Notes: generated by a model not told the origin, from the letters alone. A stretch of 64,000 nucleotides of DNA from Sporobacter sp963663605 (GCA_963663605.2 CAXXVF010000002.1:2480001-2544000), one strand, 5' to 3'. Shown: positions 25,218 through 33,369, numbered from the stretch's first letter. Numbers and translations are program-made.

Positions 25218-26246
25218 ATGAGGAAAATCAGAGTTGAAGACGCCGTCGGGCAGACGCTTTGCCATGATATGACGGGCATTGATAAAAAAGGCGTTAAGCG
25301 CACGATGTTCAAACGCGGACAGGTCATTTTGGCAGAAGACGTGCCGACGCTTAAGGATATCGGGAAAAACCACATATATATCTGGGAGCCGGACGCCGGC
25401 GAGGTGCATGAGGACGACGCGGCGCTGGCGCTGGCGGAAGTCATCTGCGGCGACAATTTAAGCTTCAATGAAAAACCCAACGAGGGCAAGATACAGATCA
25501 AGGCCGCTGTGGACGGGATTTTCCGCATAAACCGCGAGGCGCTCCGTAGCATCAACAGCGTTGAGGACTATACCGTTGCCTGCCTGATGAACAACAGCAG
25601 GGTAGATAAAGACCAGAAACTCTGCGGGCTGAGGATCGTTCCACTTGTGACGAAGCAGGAAAATGTGGAAAAAGCGGTGAAGATCGCAAAGGAAAACGCG
25701 CCCGTTTTTTCGGTCCTGCCGTTTAAGCCGCTGCGGTGCGGCGTTATCGTTACCGGCAGCGAGGTTTATCACGGACGTATTGAAGACAAGTTCGGGCCGG
25801 TCATGAAGAAGAAGCTTCAGAGCTATGGCGCAGATGTTATGGATATCGTCAAATGCCCGGACGACACGGATCGGATACTTGAAGCGATAGAGGAATACAA
25901 AAACAGGGGCGCCGAGCTTGTTGTTTTAACGGGCGGCATGTCCGTCGACCCGGACGACGTCACGCCGACCGCCATCCGGCAGTCCGGCGCGAAACTCGTC
26001 ACGCAGGGCGTACCAATGCAGCCGGGCAATATGCTGACGATGGCGTATCTCGATGAGACCATGCTTGTCGGTGTTCCCGGCGCGGCCCTTAATTTTCCGA
26101 TCACGAGCATAGACGTGTTTTTGCCGCAGATCTTTGCCGGGCTTGTAATCACGAAAGACGAGATCGCCGGTTACGGCGAGGGCGGTTTTTGTTCAAACTG
26201 CGATATATGCCGGTATCCGAAGTGCTATTTCGGACACGGCATATAA
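25218..26246 (+). CDS. Molybdopterin-binding (MoeA/MogA-fold) protein with Cys-rich tail
   Basis: The 342-residue protein has the MoCF-binding fold in its C-terminal half: CGVIVTGSEVYHGRIEDKFG, a VVLTGGMSVDPDDVTP loop, and LVGVPGAALNFPITSIDVFL. The N-terminal 170 residues resemble the MoeA-like helical/beta domains but are shorter. The last 20 residues hold four cysteines in a C-x2-C-x2-C-x5-C pattern, which could bind zinc or an iron-sulfur cluster. It differs from MoeA at 22009 and may act on a different metal or target enzyme; that is inference. Confidence 0.82.
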   Translation: MRKIRVEDAVGQTLCHDMTGIDKKGVKRTMFKRGQVILAEDVPTLKDIGKNHIYIWEPDAGEVHEDDAALALAEVICGDNLSFNEKPNEGKIQIKAAVDGIFRINREALRSINSVEDYTVACLMNNSRVDKDQKLCGLRIVPLVTKQENVEKAVKIAKENAPVFSVLPFKPLRCGVIVTGSEVYHGRIEDKFGPVMKKKLQSYGADVMDIVKCPDDTDRILEAIEEYKNRGAELVVLTGGMSVDPDDVTPTAIRQSGAKLVTQGVPMQPGNMLTMAYLDETMLVGVPGAALNFPITSIDVFLPQIFAGLVITKDEIAGYGEGGFCSNCDICRYPKCYFGHGI

Positions 26247-26262
26247 ATAGGGAGGAAACGTT

Positions 26263-26754
26263 ATGTATACGGCTGCGGTTATTACCGTCAGCGACAAAGG
26301 GGCGCAGGGGCTCAGAGAAGATACGGGCGGCCCGCTCGTGGGTCAAATGCTGACGGAAGCAGGCTATGAAGTGGCCTACACCGTTATCGTGCCAGACGAA
26401 CAGCCGGAAATCGAACGCGCGCTGAAAAACTGCGCCGACGCGCTGGACATCGCGCTTGTTATAACAACGGGCGGGACGGGTTTTTCACCCCGTGACGTGA
26501 CGCCGGAGGCTACCATAGCCGTCTGTCAGAGGATGGCCCCGGGTATCCCGGAAGCGATGCGGCAGGAAAGTCTTAAAATCACGAACCGCGCCATGCTGAC
26601 GCGGCAGCAGGCGGGCATACGCGGCCGGACGCTTATTATAAACCTGCCGGGCAGCCCGAAAGCGATCCGTGAAAATTTTGCTGTATGCCTGCCCGCCTTA
26701 GAGCACGGCCTTGAAATGCTCCGCGATAAAAAAGGCGATTGTGCGCAGGAATAA
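26263..26754 (+). CDS. mog: Molybdopterin adenylyltransferase (MogA/MoaB family)
   Basis: The 163-residue protein activates molybdopterin by adenylation before metal insertion. Motifs are AAVITVSDKGAQGLREDTGG, VITTGGTGFSPRDVTPEAT, and LIINLPGSPKAIRE. It closes the operon: a strong GGGAGG site lies before its ATG and a good terminator follows the stop. MogA and MoaB types are hard to separate by eye; both names fit. Confidence 0.92.
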   Translation: MYTAAVITVSDKGAQGLREDTGGPLVGQMLTEAGYEVAYTVIVPDEQPEIERALKNCADALDIALVITTGGTGFSPRDVTPEATIAVCQRMAPGIPEAMRQESLKITNRAMLTRQQAGIRGRTLIINLPGSPKAIRENFAVCLPALEHGLEMLRDKKGDCAQE

Positions 26755-26770
26755 TAATCAAAAAAAAACA

Positions 26771-26810
26771 AAAAGACGACGCCGTTTTATGGCGTCGTCT
26801 TTTGATTTTT
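26771..26810 (+). terminator. Terminator of the molybdopterin operon
   Basis: AAAAGACGACGCC pairs with GGCGTCGTCTTTT (13 bp, 7-base loop) and is followed by a T-rich stretch. Confidence 0.9.
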
Positions 26811-26864
26811 AGAATGGTTTTTAAACAAAAGATAATAATACAGTTATTACTGCGAGGTGACACG

Positions 26865-27008
26865 ATGACAAAAATACACCAAAAACAAAAAGGAAATGTA
26901 ACGCAACAGGAAGCTGCCGGCCATAAACACCCAAAGCCGGACAGCCAAAGCCGGAACGTAAACCACAATACAAAAAAGGTATCGCTCGGGCCGAATACGA
27001 AAAGATAA
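26865..27008 (+). CDS. Small basic hypothetical protein (47 aa)
   Basis: The ATG at 26865 has GAGGTGA just upstream and opens a 47-residue frame rich in Lys, Gln, Asn and His (it ends NTKKVSLGPNTKR). No hydrophobic segment or known motif is visible. It is the first of a series of very short genes with strong ribosome binding sites that leads to a spore protein-like gene, so a spore-core or nucleic-acid-binding role is possible but unproven. Confidence 0.55.
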   Translation: MTKIHQKQKGNVTQQEAAGHKHPKPDSQSRNVNHNTKKVSLGPNTKR

Positions 27009-27021
27009 CAGGGAGGCGCAT

Positions 27022-27165
27022 ATGAGCAAAGGCAATCAAAAACACAGCCGTAAAAGCGATAAAATGACAGACGGAAAATTTAAATCCAAAAACATCAAGC
27101 ATGATCCGGGCGCCGAGGGCGCGCGTGCGGTCTTCGGCCTGAAAAATGATGAAGACGGCAAATGA
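27022..27165 (+). CDS. Small basic hypothetical protein (47 aa), possibly CPC_1213-like
   Basis: GGGAGG precedes the ATG at 27022. The 47-residue product contains KFKSKNIKHDPGAEGARAVF, which recalls a family of tiny clostridial proteins named after CPC_1213; I recall the family only loosely. The stop overlaps the start region of the next gene by 20 bases, so the two are translationally coupled. Confidence 0.6.
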   Translation: MSKGNQKHSRKSDKMTDGKFKSKNIKHDPGAEGARAVFGLKNDEDGK

Positions 27166-27799
27166 ACCGGCAGTAAAAGCGGATACAAAACTATTTGACA
27201 GGCTTGAGCATTGCCTGATGATGGACGACAATCCGTCTGAAACTATAAACGAGCTGTCCGAAACGTCCGAATTTGGCGCATATCCCTTTTCGATGCTTTT
27301 AAGGCTGAAGACAACGAAACAGTCGCCACGGTACCATCCTGAAGGCAGCGTATGGAACCATACGCTGCTGGTTGTGAACGAAGCGGCTATGCGTCGGGAT
27401 AAGAGCAGCGATCCCAGGGTTTTCATGTGGGCGGCCCTCCTGCACGATATCGGCAAACTCGATACGACAAAAGACCGACGCGGAAAAATCACGGCTTACG
27501 AACATGATACAGTCGGGGCGAAGCTGACACGGACATTTTTGTCGGCCTTCGCGCAGGAGCGGCAATTTATCAAAAAAACAGCCGCTTTGGTCCGGTACCA
27601 TATGCATATTCTATATGTTCTCAAAAACCTGCCATTTCAGGATGTCGGCGGGATGAAACGCGATACGGACATTCGGGAGGTCGCCCTGCTCGGCCTGTGC
27701 GATCGTCTCGGGCGCAAAGGCGCCGTGCGGGAAACAGAAAAATCGCAGGTCGAGCGGTTTGTCAGACTATGTGAAAATGAAAGGAGCGCGCATGGCTAA
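27146..27799 (+). CDS. HD domain protein (putative phosphohydrolase)
   Basis: The 217-residue protein has the HD-domain metal site: His in the W-N-H-T segment near residue 71, ALLHDIGKLD near residues 96-105, an E-H-D segment, and RYHMHI further on. Such enzymes hydrolyse nucleotides, tRNA ends or second messengers. Length and the SPRYHPEGSVWNHTLLV motif resemble the HD proteins related to bacterial tRNA nucleotidyltransferase HD domains. It is embedded among very small genes, overlapping both neighbours, so it is probably co-expressed with them. The substrate is unknown. Confidence 0.78.
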   Translation: MMKTANEPAVKADTKLFDRLEHCLMMDDNPSETINELSETSEFGAYPFSMLLRLKTTKQSPRYHPEGSVWNHTLLVVNEAAMRRDKSSDPRVFMWAALLHDIGKLDTTKDRRGKITAYEHDTVGAKLTRTFLSAFAQERQFIKKTAALVRYHMHILYVLKNLPFQDVGGMKRDTDIREVALLGLCDRLGRKGAVRETEKSQVERFVRLCENERSAHG

Positions 27800-27971
27800 A
27801 GCAGGAATGAGAAGGCCGGACCCAAAAGCGCCGCACGGAACGGAAAGCAACCATATATCGCATTTTAAGAAAAACAGGGTCCAGCCAGTCCCTGAGCTTC
27901 AGGGCAAAGCGAAATTCACAAAAGAAAAAGCCGGTTCGCTTACGGTCGACGAACCAAACGAACAGACGTGA
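27792..27971 (+). CDS. Small basic hypothetical protein (59 aa)
   Basis: The ATG at 27792 has AAGGAG upstream inside the end of the HD gene and overlaps it by 8 bases. The 59-residue product (MAKAGMRRPDPKAPHGTESN, then a KN-R-V-x-P-V-P-E-L segment) is hydrophilic and Lys/Pro-rich. I do not recognise it. Conserved-looking blocks and a strong ribosome binding site make it a likely real gene. Confidence 0.6.
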   Translation: MAKAGMRRPDPKAPHGTESNHISHFKKNRVQPVPELQGKAKFTKEKAGSLTVDEPNEQT

Positions 27972-28017
27972 AAAAAACGGATCACAGGTCCGTCAAAGCG
28001 CTAAAAGGAGTTTTGTT

Positions 28018-28152
28018 ATGACTAAAGACAGCCAGCCGGATAATAAAAAATCGCGGAAAGAAAAAGCAAACGGGCAGATACCGATAACGGCTGAAAATAA
28101 AAATAAAACCCGAAACGCAAAAAAACAATCAAACAGGCACAATGATGTCTAA
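28018..28152 (+). CDS. Small Lys/Asn-rich hypothetical protein (44 aa)
   Basis: AAAAGGAG lies 7 bases before the ATG at 28018. The 44-residue product is dominated by Lys, Asn, Gln and Ala (it ends KKQSNRHNDV) and is almost certainly unstructured alone. Function is unknown; its place in the small-protein series before the spore protein-like gene is the only clue. Confidence 0.5.
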   Translation: MTKDSQPDNKKSRKEKANGQIPITAENKNKTRNAKKQSNRHNDV

Positions 28153-28179
28153 TACTGCCGCTGCTGGCCTATAAAGACA

Positions 28180-28208
28180 GAATAACGGCATAATACGAAC
28201 AGATACTA
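28180..28208 (+). promoter_or_regulatory. Possible sigma-G/sigma-F type (forespore) promoter
   Basis: GAATA (28180-28184) and GATACTA (28202-28208) are 17 bases apart, close to the forespore pattern GHATR-N18-CATNHTA. One -10 base and one spacer base deviate. It lies about 30 bases upstream of the spore protein-like gene, which is where such a promoter would be expected. Confidence 0.35.
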
Positions 28209-28240
28209 ATAACGTCAAAAAAACCCGGAGGATAAGCGAT

Positions 28241-28450
28241 ATGTCAAACAGTGAAATACAAAAAAAACTTAGAAATCTGAAAATGGAAGCGGCCGCAGAG
28301 CTCGGCATGACACAGTATGTCAAGGAAAACAACGATCATTATAAAGGCGATGTGCCGTCGAAAATAAACGGCGCACAGGGCGGGCCGATCGGCGGCCTTA
28401 TGGTCAAGAAGATGCTGCAGGCCGAAGAAAACAAGATGTCAGGGTATTAA
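28241..28450 (+). CDS. Small acid-soluble spore protein (alpha/beta type)-like
   Basis: The 69-residue protein has the general SASP layout: a helical N-terminal part with KMEAAAELG, then GDVPSKINGAQGGPIGG and a second helix VKKMLQAEE. Alpha/beta SASPs coat spore DNA and protect it from UV and heat. The GD-x-x-S-x-x-N-G-x-x-G-G core and the ELG segment support the match, although it is a divergent member and a clear germination protease site is not obvious. GGAGG precedes the ATG. A possible forespore promoter lies upstream. Confidence 0.68.
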   Translation: MSNSEIQKKLRNLKMEAAAELGMTQYVKENNDHYKGDVPSKINGAQGGPIGGLMVKKMLQAEENKMSGY

Positions 28451-28454
28451 GACT

Positions 28455-28691
28455 ATGGAAGATAAAGATTTTGAGCAGGATGAAGTAAAAGAATACAGGC
28501 CGAAGAAAAACACAAAAAAAAGAGCGCGGTTTTCGGACAATTACAACCTGTCCCCGATGGCTTCCGATATGCTGAGGAACAGCAGTCCGGGCGGCGATGC
28601 GTCCGGAATGCTGAGCAATGACGCGATGCTGTCGACCTCTGAAATCATCGACTTCTCGGAGGGTACCGACTCCTGGGTCAATCGGCACTGA
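28455..28691 (+). CDS. Small acidic hypothetical protein (78 aa)
   Basis: Begins 4 bases after the spore protein-like gene and is probably co-transcribed with it. The product has a charged N-terminus (many E, D and K), then a Ser/Asn/Met-rich middle (MASDMLRNSSPGGDASGMLS) and no hydrophobic helix. I do not recognise the family. The context suggests a forespore-expressed protein. Confidence 0.6.
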   Translation: MEDKDFEQDEVKEYRPKKNTKKRARFSDNYNLSPMASDMLRNSSPGGDASGMLSNDAMLSTSEIIDFSEGTDSWVNRH

Positions 28692-28703
28692 AAACAATGA
28701 TAA

Positions 28704-28738
28704 AACACGCTGAAGCATTCGCCTCAGCGTGTTTTTTT
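28704..28738 (+). terminator. Bidirectional terminator between the small-protein cluster and the hydrogenase operon
   Basis: AACACGCTGA (28704-28713) pairs with TCAGCGTGTT (28724-28733), followed by seven T on the plus strand and an A-run on the left that gives T on the minus strand. The convergent genes on both sides can use it. Confidence 0.88.
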
Positions 28739-28756
28739 GTATGCGGTAATTTTTAT

Positions 28757-30517
28757 TTAACGGGTGTCTTCATTCTGAAGATGCGGGGCCAGGGGCATTT
28801 CCCATGAGTTGTGATCGGTATGCAGCAGCTCATGGACACGATGAGCCATATCGCTGCCTACAAAGCTGTCAAACATTGTGCTGATCGAAGGATTCTCATG
28901 TGAAAAGCGGAGCGAGGATTTTTTATCCAGGCCGTACAGGCTCTGTCCGCGAAGCTGTGCCATTTCACGGTCCATGTTGATCGGCTGCCCGCCGCCGCCG
29001 CTGCAGCCGCCGGGACAGGCCATGACTTCGACGAAATCGTAATGCACCTCGTCGTTTCGAATGGCTTCGACCAGATTTCTGGCGTTGGCCAGACCGCTGG
29101 CGACAGCGACCCTGACCGATTTGCCTTCGATATCGAAGGAAGCCTCACGCCAGCCGTTCATGCCCCGGACGTTGACGAACGAGTCGACATCGGGGTTGTT
29201 TCCGGTAGCCAGGAAGTAAACGGAGCGGAGCGCCGCTTCCATAACGCCGCCGGACGCGCCGAAAATGACGCCCGCGCCGGTCGAGATGCCCATGGGCTGA
29301 TCAAATTCTTCCTCGATCAGGTTGACCGGCTGAATATGCTCGGCGACCATCATCCGGCTGAGCTCTCTTGTCGTCAGCACGAGGTCGACGTCGGGGCCTG
29401 TACCAGTGGAGTCCATATTCGGCAGCTCGCATTCGGCTTTTTTGGCCGTGCAGGGCATGACGGAAACGCAGAAAATCTTTGAGGAGTCGACCTGCAGTAT
29501 ATCGGCCAGATATGTTTTGGCGATAGCCCCGAACATCTGCTGCGGGGATTTCGTCGTTGAGAAATGCTCCATCATGTCCGGATACTGTGATTTCATGAAC
29601 CGGACCCAGGCCGGGCAGCAGGACGTAAATAACGGATATCTGTTCGGTTCCGGATTGTTGAACTTTCTTCGGATAAACTCGTTGCCCTCTTCAATAATTG
29701 TGAGGTCCGCGCCGAAATCCGTGTCAAAAACATAGTTGAAACCGATTTTACGAAGGGCGGCGACGAGCCGTTTGACGGTGGCGAACTCCCTTGAGACGCC
29801 GAGATCTTCACCCCACGCGGCGCGTACGGCCGGAGCGACCTGAACGACCGTGACGATATCGGGGTCGGCAAGCGCCCGGAACGCCCGCATTGTGTCGTCG
29901 CGCTCTGTGAGCGCGCCCGTCGGGCAGTGCGTGATGCATTGACCGCAGAGGACGCAGTCTGATTCAGCGATCTCACGGTCATACGATACGCCGATCGTCG
30001 TTCTGGCGCCGGTATTGTCCAGGCCCCAGACGCCGACGGATTGTATTTTCTTGCATACCTGAATACAGCGCATGCATTTGATGCACTTGGAGTCGTCCTT
30101 GATGAGCGGGAAATTCATATCCCAGTTTTTTTCGGGTACATTTTTGCTGTAAGGCTGCGTAATGATGCCAAGATCGTTTGCGATCTTCTGAAGTCCGCAG
30201 TTGGTGCTACGGATGCAGGTCGGGCAGTTGCAGTCATGCTGAGACAGGATGAACTGCACATTGATCCGTCTGGCCTGGCGCGCCCTGGGACTGTTCGTCC
30301 AGACGACCATGCCTTCGTCGACCGGCGTGTTACAGGTTGTTACCAGCTTCTTGCGGCCTTCAACCTCGGCTACGCAGATACGGCATGCGCCGATATCGTT
30401 GATATCTTTCATATAACACAGCGTCGGCAGGAAAACGCCGACGGTCTTCGCGGCATTTAAAATAGTGGTCCCTTCCGGCACTTCGACCGGAATGTTGTCA
30501 ATCGTTAATCTTACCAT
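28757..30517 (-). CDS. hydA: NADH-dependent [FeFe] hydrogenase, group A6-type
   Basis: The 586-residue subunit reduces protons to H2. N-terminal 2Fe-2S ligands are Cys34, 45, 48 and 62. The His-Cys 4Fe-4S site is HDCNCPTCIRSTNC (94-107), and two ferredoxin-type clusters follow (SKCIKCMRCIQVC and SDCVLCGQCITHC). The H-cluster motifs are TSCCPAW (Cys300), MPCTAKKAE (Cys356) and MACPGGCSGGGGQP (Cys501, Cys505). A small-subunit-like tail completes the protein. The upstream flavoprotein gene overlaps by 7 bases, so both are made together. The role is cytosolic disposal of NADH electrons as H2 during fermentation. Confidence 0.93.
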   Translation of the reverse strand: MVRLTIDNIPVEVPEGTTILNAAKTVGVFLPTLCYMKDINDIGACRICVAEVEGRKKLVTTCNTPVDEGMVVWTNSPRARQARRINVQFILSQHDCNCPTCIRSTNCGLQKIANDLGIITQPYSKNVPEKNWDMNFPLIKDDSKCIKCMRCIQVCKKIQSVGVWGLDNTGARTTIGVSYDREIAESDCVLCGQCITHCPTGALTERDDTMRAFRALADPDIVTVVQVAPAVRAAWGEDLGVSREFATVKRLVAALRKIGFNYVFDTDFGADLTIIEEGNEFIRRKFNNPEPNRYPLFTSCCPAWVRFMKSQYPDMMEHFSTTKSPQQMFGAIAKTYLADILQVDSSKIFCVSVMPCTAKKAECELPNMDSTGTGPDVDLVLTTRELSRMMVAEHIQPVNLIEEEFDQPMGISTGAGVIFGASGGVMEAALRSVYFLATGNNPDVDSFVNVRGMNGWREASFDIEGKSVRVAVASGLANARNLVEAIRNDEVHYDFVEVMACPGGCSGGGGQPINMDREMAQLRGQSLYGLDKKSSLRFSHENPSISTMFDSFVGSDMAHRVHELLHTDHNSWEMPLAPHLQNEDTR

Positions 30518-32343
30518 GTTGTGCTAACCTCCCCCAAAGCGCCGAAACCAAAGTGGTCGCAGCGCAGACAGCGCTTGGCTTCATGAGAGACTTCCTCACG
30601 GGTCATACCAATCTCACACAGCTCGAAATCGCACTTTCTTTGAGCGGCTTCGCGTTCGGTCATTTCGACTCTGCCCATGAGCGGCTTTTCGCGCAGGGCC
30701 GTAAAGGAGACGTCTAGGTTGACTTCAAGCTTGTGTTCATATCCAAGGTAGCTGTCAATGTTCGCGGCAGCGACCTTGCCGGCCTCGATGGCGCGTATGA
30801 CGGTCGCAGGGCCTGTCTGGCAATCGCCGCCCGTGAAGACGCCGTCGAGGTTTTTGACGGCGGCGCTTTTGTCCGCCGAGAATCTTCCGCGGCTGACCGG
30901 CACGCCGGCCTCTTCAAACGCCTGTGTTTCCACAGCCTGTCCGACAGCCATGATCACGATATCGCAGGCGATCTCGAACGCAGGCTTCTTGGAATCGGTC
31001 GGCGCCGGACGTCCGTCGCTGCCGATTTTACCAACGATTTGCGGCTGCACACGGAAAGCCGTGACGTTCCCGTCATCGCCCGTAACGGTGCCCGAAGGCG
31101 CGTTAAGCGTTATCATCTCGACGCCTTCGGCGATGGCTGCCTCGACCTCCGACGGCAGCGCGGTCATATCCTGCTGGCGCCGCCGGTAAACGATGCTGAC
31201 TTTACAGGCGCCGAGCCGGACGGAAGTCCTGGCGGCGTCCATCGCAACGTTGCCGCCGCCGACGACGACGACCTTTTTGCCGGTGAAGTCCGGCAGAATA
31301 TCGTCACCGAGGCCGCGCAGAAACTCAACGGCGGGGATAACACCCGGTGCGTCCTCACCTTCGCAGCCGATTTTTTTATCGGTATGCGCGCCGATCGCGA
31401 TGTATATGGCATCATACGTTTTCCGAAGAGTGTCGAATGTGATGTCCTTTCCGATATCAACGCCGAGTTTCACGTCTACGCCGGTGGCGAGAATCGCATC
31501 CAGATCGTACTGGAGGCGTTCCTTTGGAAAACGGTAATCGGGAATGCCGTAGCGGAGCATGCCGCCGAGGTGGGCGCGCTTTTCATAGACGGTTACGTCA
31601 TGCCCCATAAGCTGCAGGTAATAGGCGGCCGTCAGGCCGGATGGCCCGCCGCCGATAACGGAGACTTTTTTGCCTGTTGCCGGGAGACAGTCCGGAGGCG
31701 GTACGACGCCGGAATAGTCGGCTGCAAAACGCTTGATGCCGCGGATGTTGATCGCGTCGTCCAAAAGCTTGCGCCGGCAGCGCGTTTCACAGGGGTGCTC
31801 ACAGATATAACCGCACGCGCTGGGGAAAGGGTTGTCCTTCCTGATCAGCCGGATCGCGTCGTCGTAACGCTTCTCACCGACAAGCGTGATGTAGCCCGGC
31901 ACATCGATATTTGCCGGACAGTTGGAAACACAGGGGATGGCCTGCTCAAAGCGCTCGCTGCACTTGCCTTTGAGGATGTGATGCTCGTAGTCTTTTCTGA
32001 ATGCGGCAATGCTGCTCAGGATATAATCAGCCGCGCCGTATCCGATGGCGCAGTCCGCCGTATCGGATATAACCTGAGCCGTGTTCTCGATAAGATTGAT
32101 TGTACCAAGCTTTGCTTTGCCGTCAAGCACGGATTCCATGAGGTTCACCAGGTTGTTCAGGCCGACTCGGCAGGGGACGCATTTACCGCAGGATTGTACC
32201 TGGCATACCTTGACGAAGGATGCGGCCATGTCAATCGGGCAAATCGCGGATGGGCCTGAACGGACCCTGCGCGCGACATCCTCATATAGGCGCTCCAGCA
32301 CCAGCTGCGCGTCGCTCGGGGTCTTAATATTTAGCCTGCTCAC
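30511..32343 (-). CDS. NuoF C-terminal/GltD-like FAD oxidoreductase, hydrogenase partner
   Basis: The 610-residue protein joins three parts. Residues about 1-125 resemble the C-terminal 4Fe-4S domain of NuoF/HydB (SCGKCVPCRVG and a distal Cys). The next 120 residues are the GltD-type dicluster domain (NCPANIDVPGYI, CGYICEHPCETRCRR). The rest is an FAD/NAD(P) oxidoreductase (VIGGGPSGLTAAYYL, VVVGGGNVAMDAART, FTGGDCQTGPATV). It probably passes NAD(P)H electrons to the hydrogenase. The start is a GTG at 32343 with AAGGAAG upstream; 40 further residues back to 32463 look non-coding. The NADH/FMN-binding half of NuoF is absent. Confidence 0.85.
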   Translation of the reverse strand: MSRLNIKTPSDAQLVLERLYEDVARRVRSGPSAICPIDMAASFVKVCQVQSCGKCVPCRVGLNNLVNLMESVLDGKAKLGTINLIENTAQVISDTADCAIGYGAADYILSSIAAFRKDYEHHILKGKCSERFEQAIPCVSNCPANIDVPGYITLVGEKRYDDAIRLIRKDNPFPSACGYICEHPCETRCRRKLLDDAINIRGIKRFAADYSGVVPPPDCLPATGKKVSVIGGGPSGLTAAYYLQLMGHDVTVYEKRAHLGGMLRYGIPDYRFPKERLQYDLDAILATGVDVKLGVDIGKDITFDTLRKTYDAIYIAIGAHTDKKIGCEGEDAPGVIPAVEFLRGLGDDILPDFTGKKVVVVGGGNVAMDAARTSVRLGACKVSIVYRRRQQDMTALPSEVEAAIAEGVEMITLNAPSGTVTGDDGNVTAFRVQPQIVGKIGSDGRPAPTDSKKPAFEIACDIVIMAVGQAVETQAFEEAGVPVSRGRFSADKSAAVKNLDGVFTGGDCQTGPATVIRAIEAGKVAAANIDSYLGYEHKLEVNLDVSFTALREKPLMGRVEMTEREAAQRKCDFELCEIGMTREEVSHEAKRCLRCDHFGFGALGEVSTTW

Positions 32344-32711
32344 AATTCTCTTCCTTTCCAGATGAGGCGAAAACATACAAATGTTGTTCGGGTTAAACGG
32401 ACTGTTCAAAGGTGTTCGATATCGCCCAAACGGATCGATTCCGACAGGTTTCCATTTAACCATGTCATTTTAACAAAAAACAATGTCTAATTCTTGTATA
32501 ATTACTATAGATTTTTGTAATATGTCACGTTATAAATAAGAATAATCGAAAACCTTGCCTTGTTTCACAGATATGAAGACCTTATAATGATAGCAGGGCG
32601 GTCTGCCGGGGACAGAATAAGCGGCAGAAAAAAGTAAAACGTACGCAGGAAGGCGGGGCTAAATTACGCGCTCAGACGCCGCTGTTGCGTGTGGTTAAAA
32701 CGGTGGTTAAA
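32344..32711 (-). other. A/T-rich upstream region of the hydrogenase operon
   Basis: No gene is supported here. The part from 32464 to 32600 is very A/T-rich and must hold the hydrogenase operon promoter. A weak minus-strand candidate is GTGACA, 18 bases, TAATTA, but I could not choose it with confidence. The right end contains GTGGTTAAA twice as a short direct repeat near 32690-32710. I see no clear Rex-type operator. Confidence 0.4.
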
Positions 32712-32993
32712 TTATTTCTCCAGGACATCGGAATACTCGGGATGAAGCTGAAACCATTTTGCTGCATAACTGCATTTCGGCACGGCCTTACGGTTTGATT
32801 TTCTCAGCTCGTTTGCCGCAAGGTCGAGCAGACGGTCGGCTATGCCCTGCCCGCGCAGCGCGTCGTCGACATACGTATGGCATATACAGACAACGTCGAG
32901 GCCGACTGCAGGGAAGTCGACTTCAGCCAATACTTTTCCGTTTTCCTTGTAGTCGATTCTATTTTTACCGATCTTAAACTTCATATCGCTCAA
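32712..32993 (-). CDS. Small GNAT-like N-acetyltransferase (YjdJ/Acetyltransf_CG type)
   Basis: The 93-residue protein is a minimal GNAT fold. The acetyl-CoA loop is visible as R-G-Q-G-I-A (LRGQGIADRLLDLA), preceded by HTYVDDALRG, and followed by the C-terminal KCSYAAKWFQLHPEYSDVL, all typical of the short human-GNAT-homologue family PF14542. Substrates of this family are unknown. It stands alone between the hydrogenase and histidine operons. Confidence 0.85.
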   Translation of the reverse strand: MSDMKFKIGKNRIDYKENGKVLAEVDFPAVGLDVVCICHTYVDDALRGQGIADRLLDLAANELRKSNRKAVPKCSYAAKWFQLHPEYSDVLEK

Positions 32994-33184
32994 ATCCTCT
33001 GTAAACAGTATTTTTCTTTACGTTTTAATTAAACAATATTTGATACAAAAGAGCAATATTAATTTCATCCAGTATATCAGCAGCCGGTCTTTTGATTACG
33101 TTGAAGCGCCCGGCTCCGTTATTTTAGATAAAAATGACGGCAAAAACAACGACGTATTAATGAATTACCACATTACCATATTAC

Positions 33185-33213
33185 TTGACTAACACGCTAA
33201 AGTGTATTATAAT
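33185..33213 (+). promoter_or_regulatory. Sigma-A type promoter of the histidine operon
   Basis: TTGACT (33185-33190), a 17-base spacer and TATAAT (33208-33213). Transcription would start near 33220, leaving a leader of about 150 bases before hisZ. Confidence 0.82.
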
Positions 33214-33219
33214 CACACT

Positions 33220-33369
33220 ATAATCGGGATTCGCATCGTTGTGCAATTCGCACCGGCGTTGATACAGGTATCAAACCTTGTTTGATGTAGTCGGGAAATG
33301 AATCGACAACCGCCCATACACAGGGGGCCTTTCAATATTTATTTGCGCGTACAGCGCATGGGGGTTAAT
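33220..33369 (+). promoter_or_regulatory. Leader of the histidine operon, function not identified
   Basis: The 150-base leader can form small hairpins (GTGC/GCAC near 33240-33253, TTGATAC/GTATCAA near 33259-33274, GTCG/CGAC near 33290-33307). I see neither a T-box consensus nor a His-codon-rich leader peptide. The sequence from 32994 to 33184 holds only the GNAT gene's upstream region. Confidence 0.35.

Noticed and set aside
26865..28152. Toxin-antitoxin interpretation of the small genes
   Set aside because: Products are basic, hydrophilic and in a multi-gene run; no toxin fold or paired antitoxin is recognisable, and a spore context fits better.
30733..32259. A 508-codon open frame on the plus strand opposite the FAD oxidoreductase gene
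   Set aside because: It is antisense to a gene with clear motifs, has an implausible composition (many Arg, His and Ala from reversed GC-rich codons) and shows no recognisable domain.
33220..33369. T-box leader before the histidine operon
   Set aside because: I found neither the conserved T-box sequence nor a following terminator/antiterminator pair.
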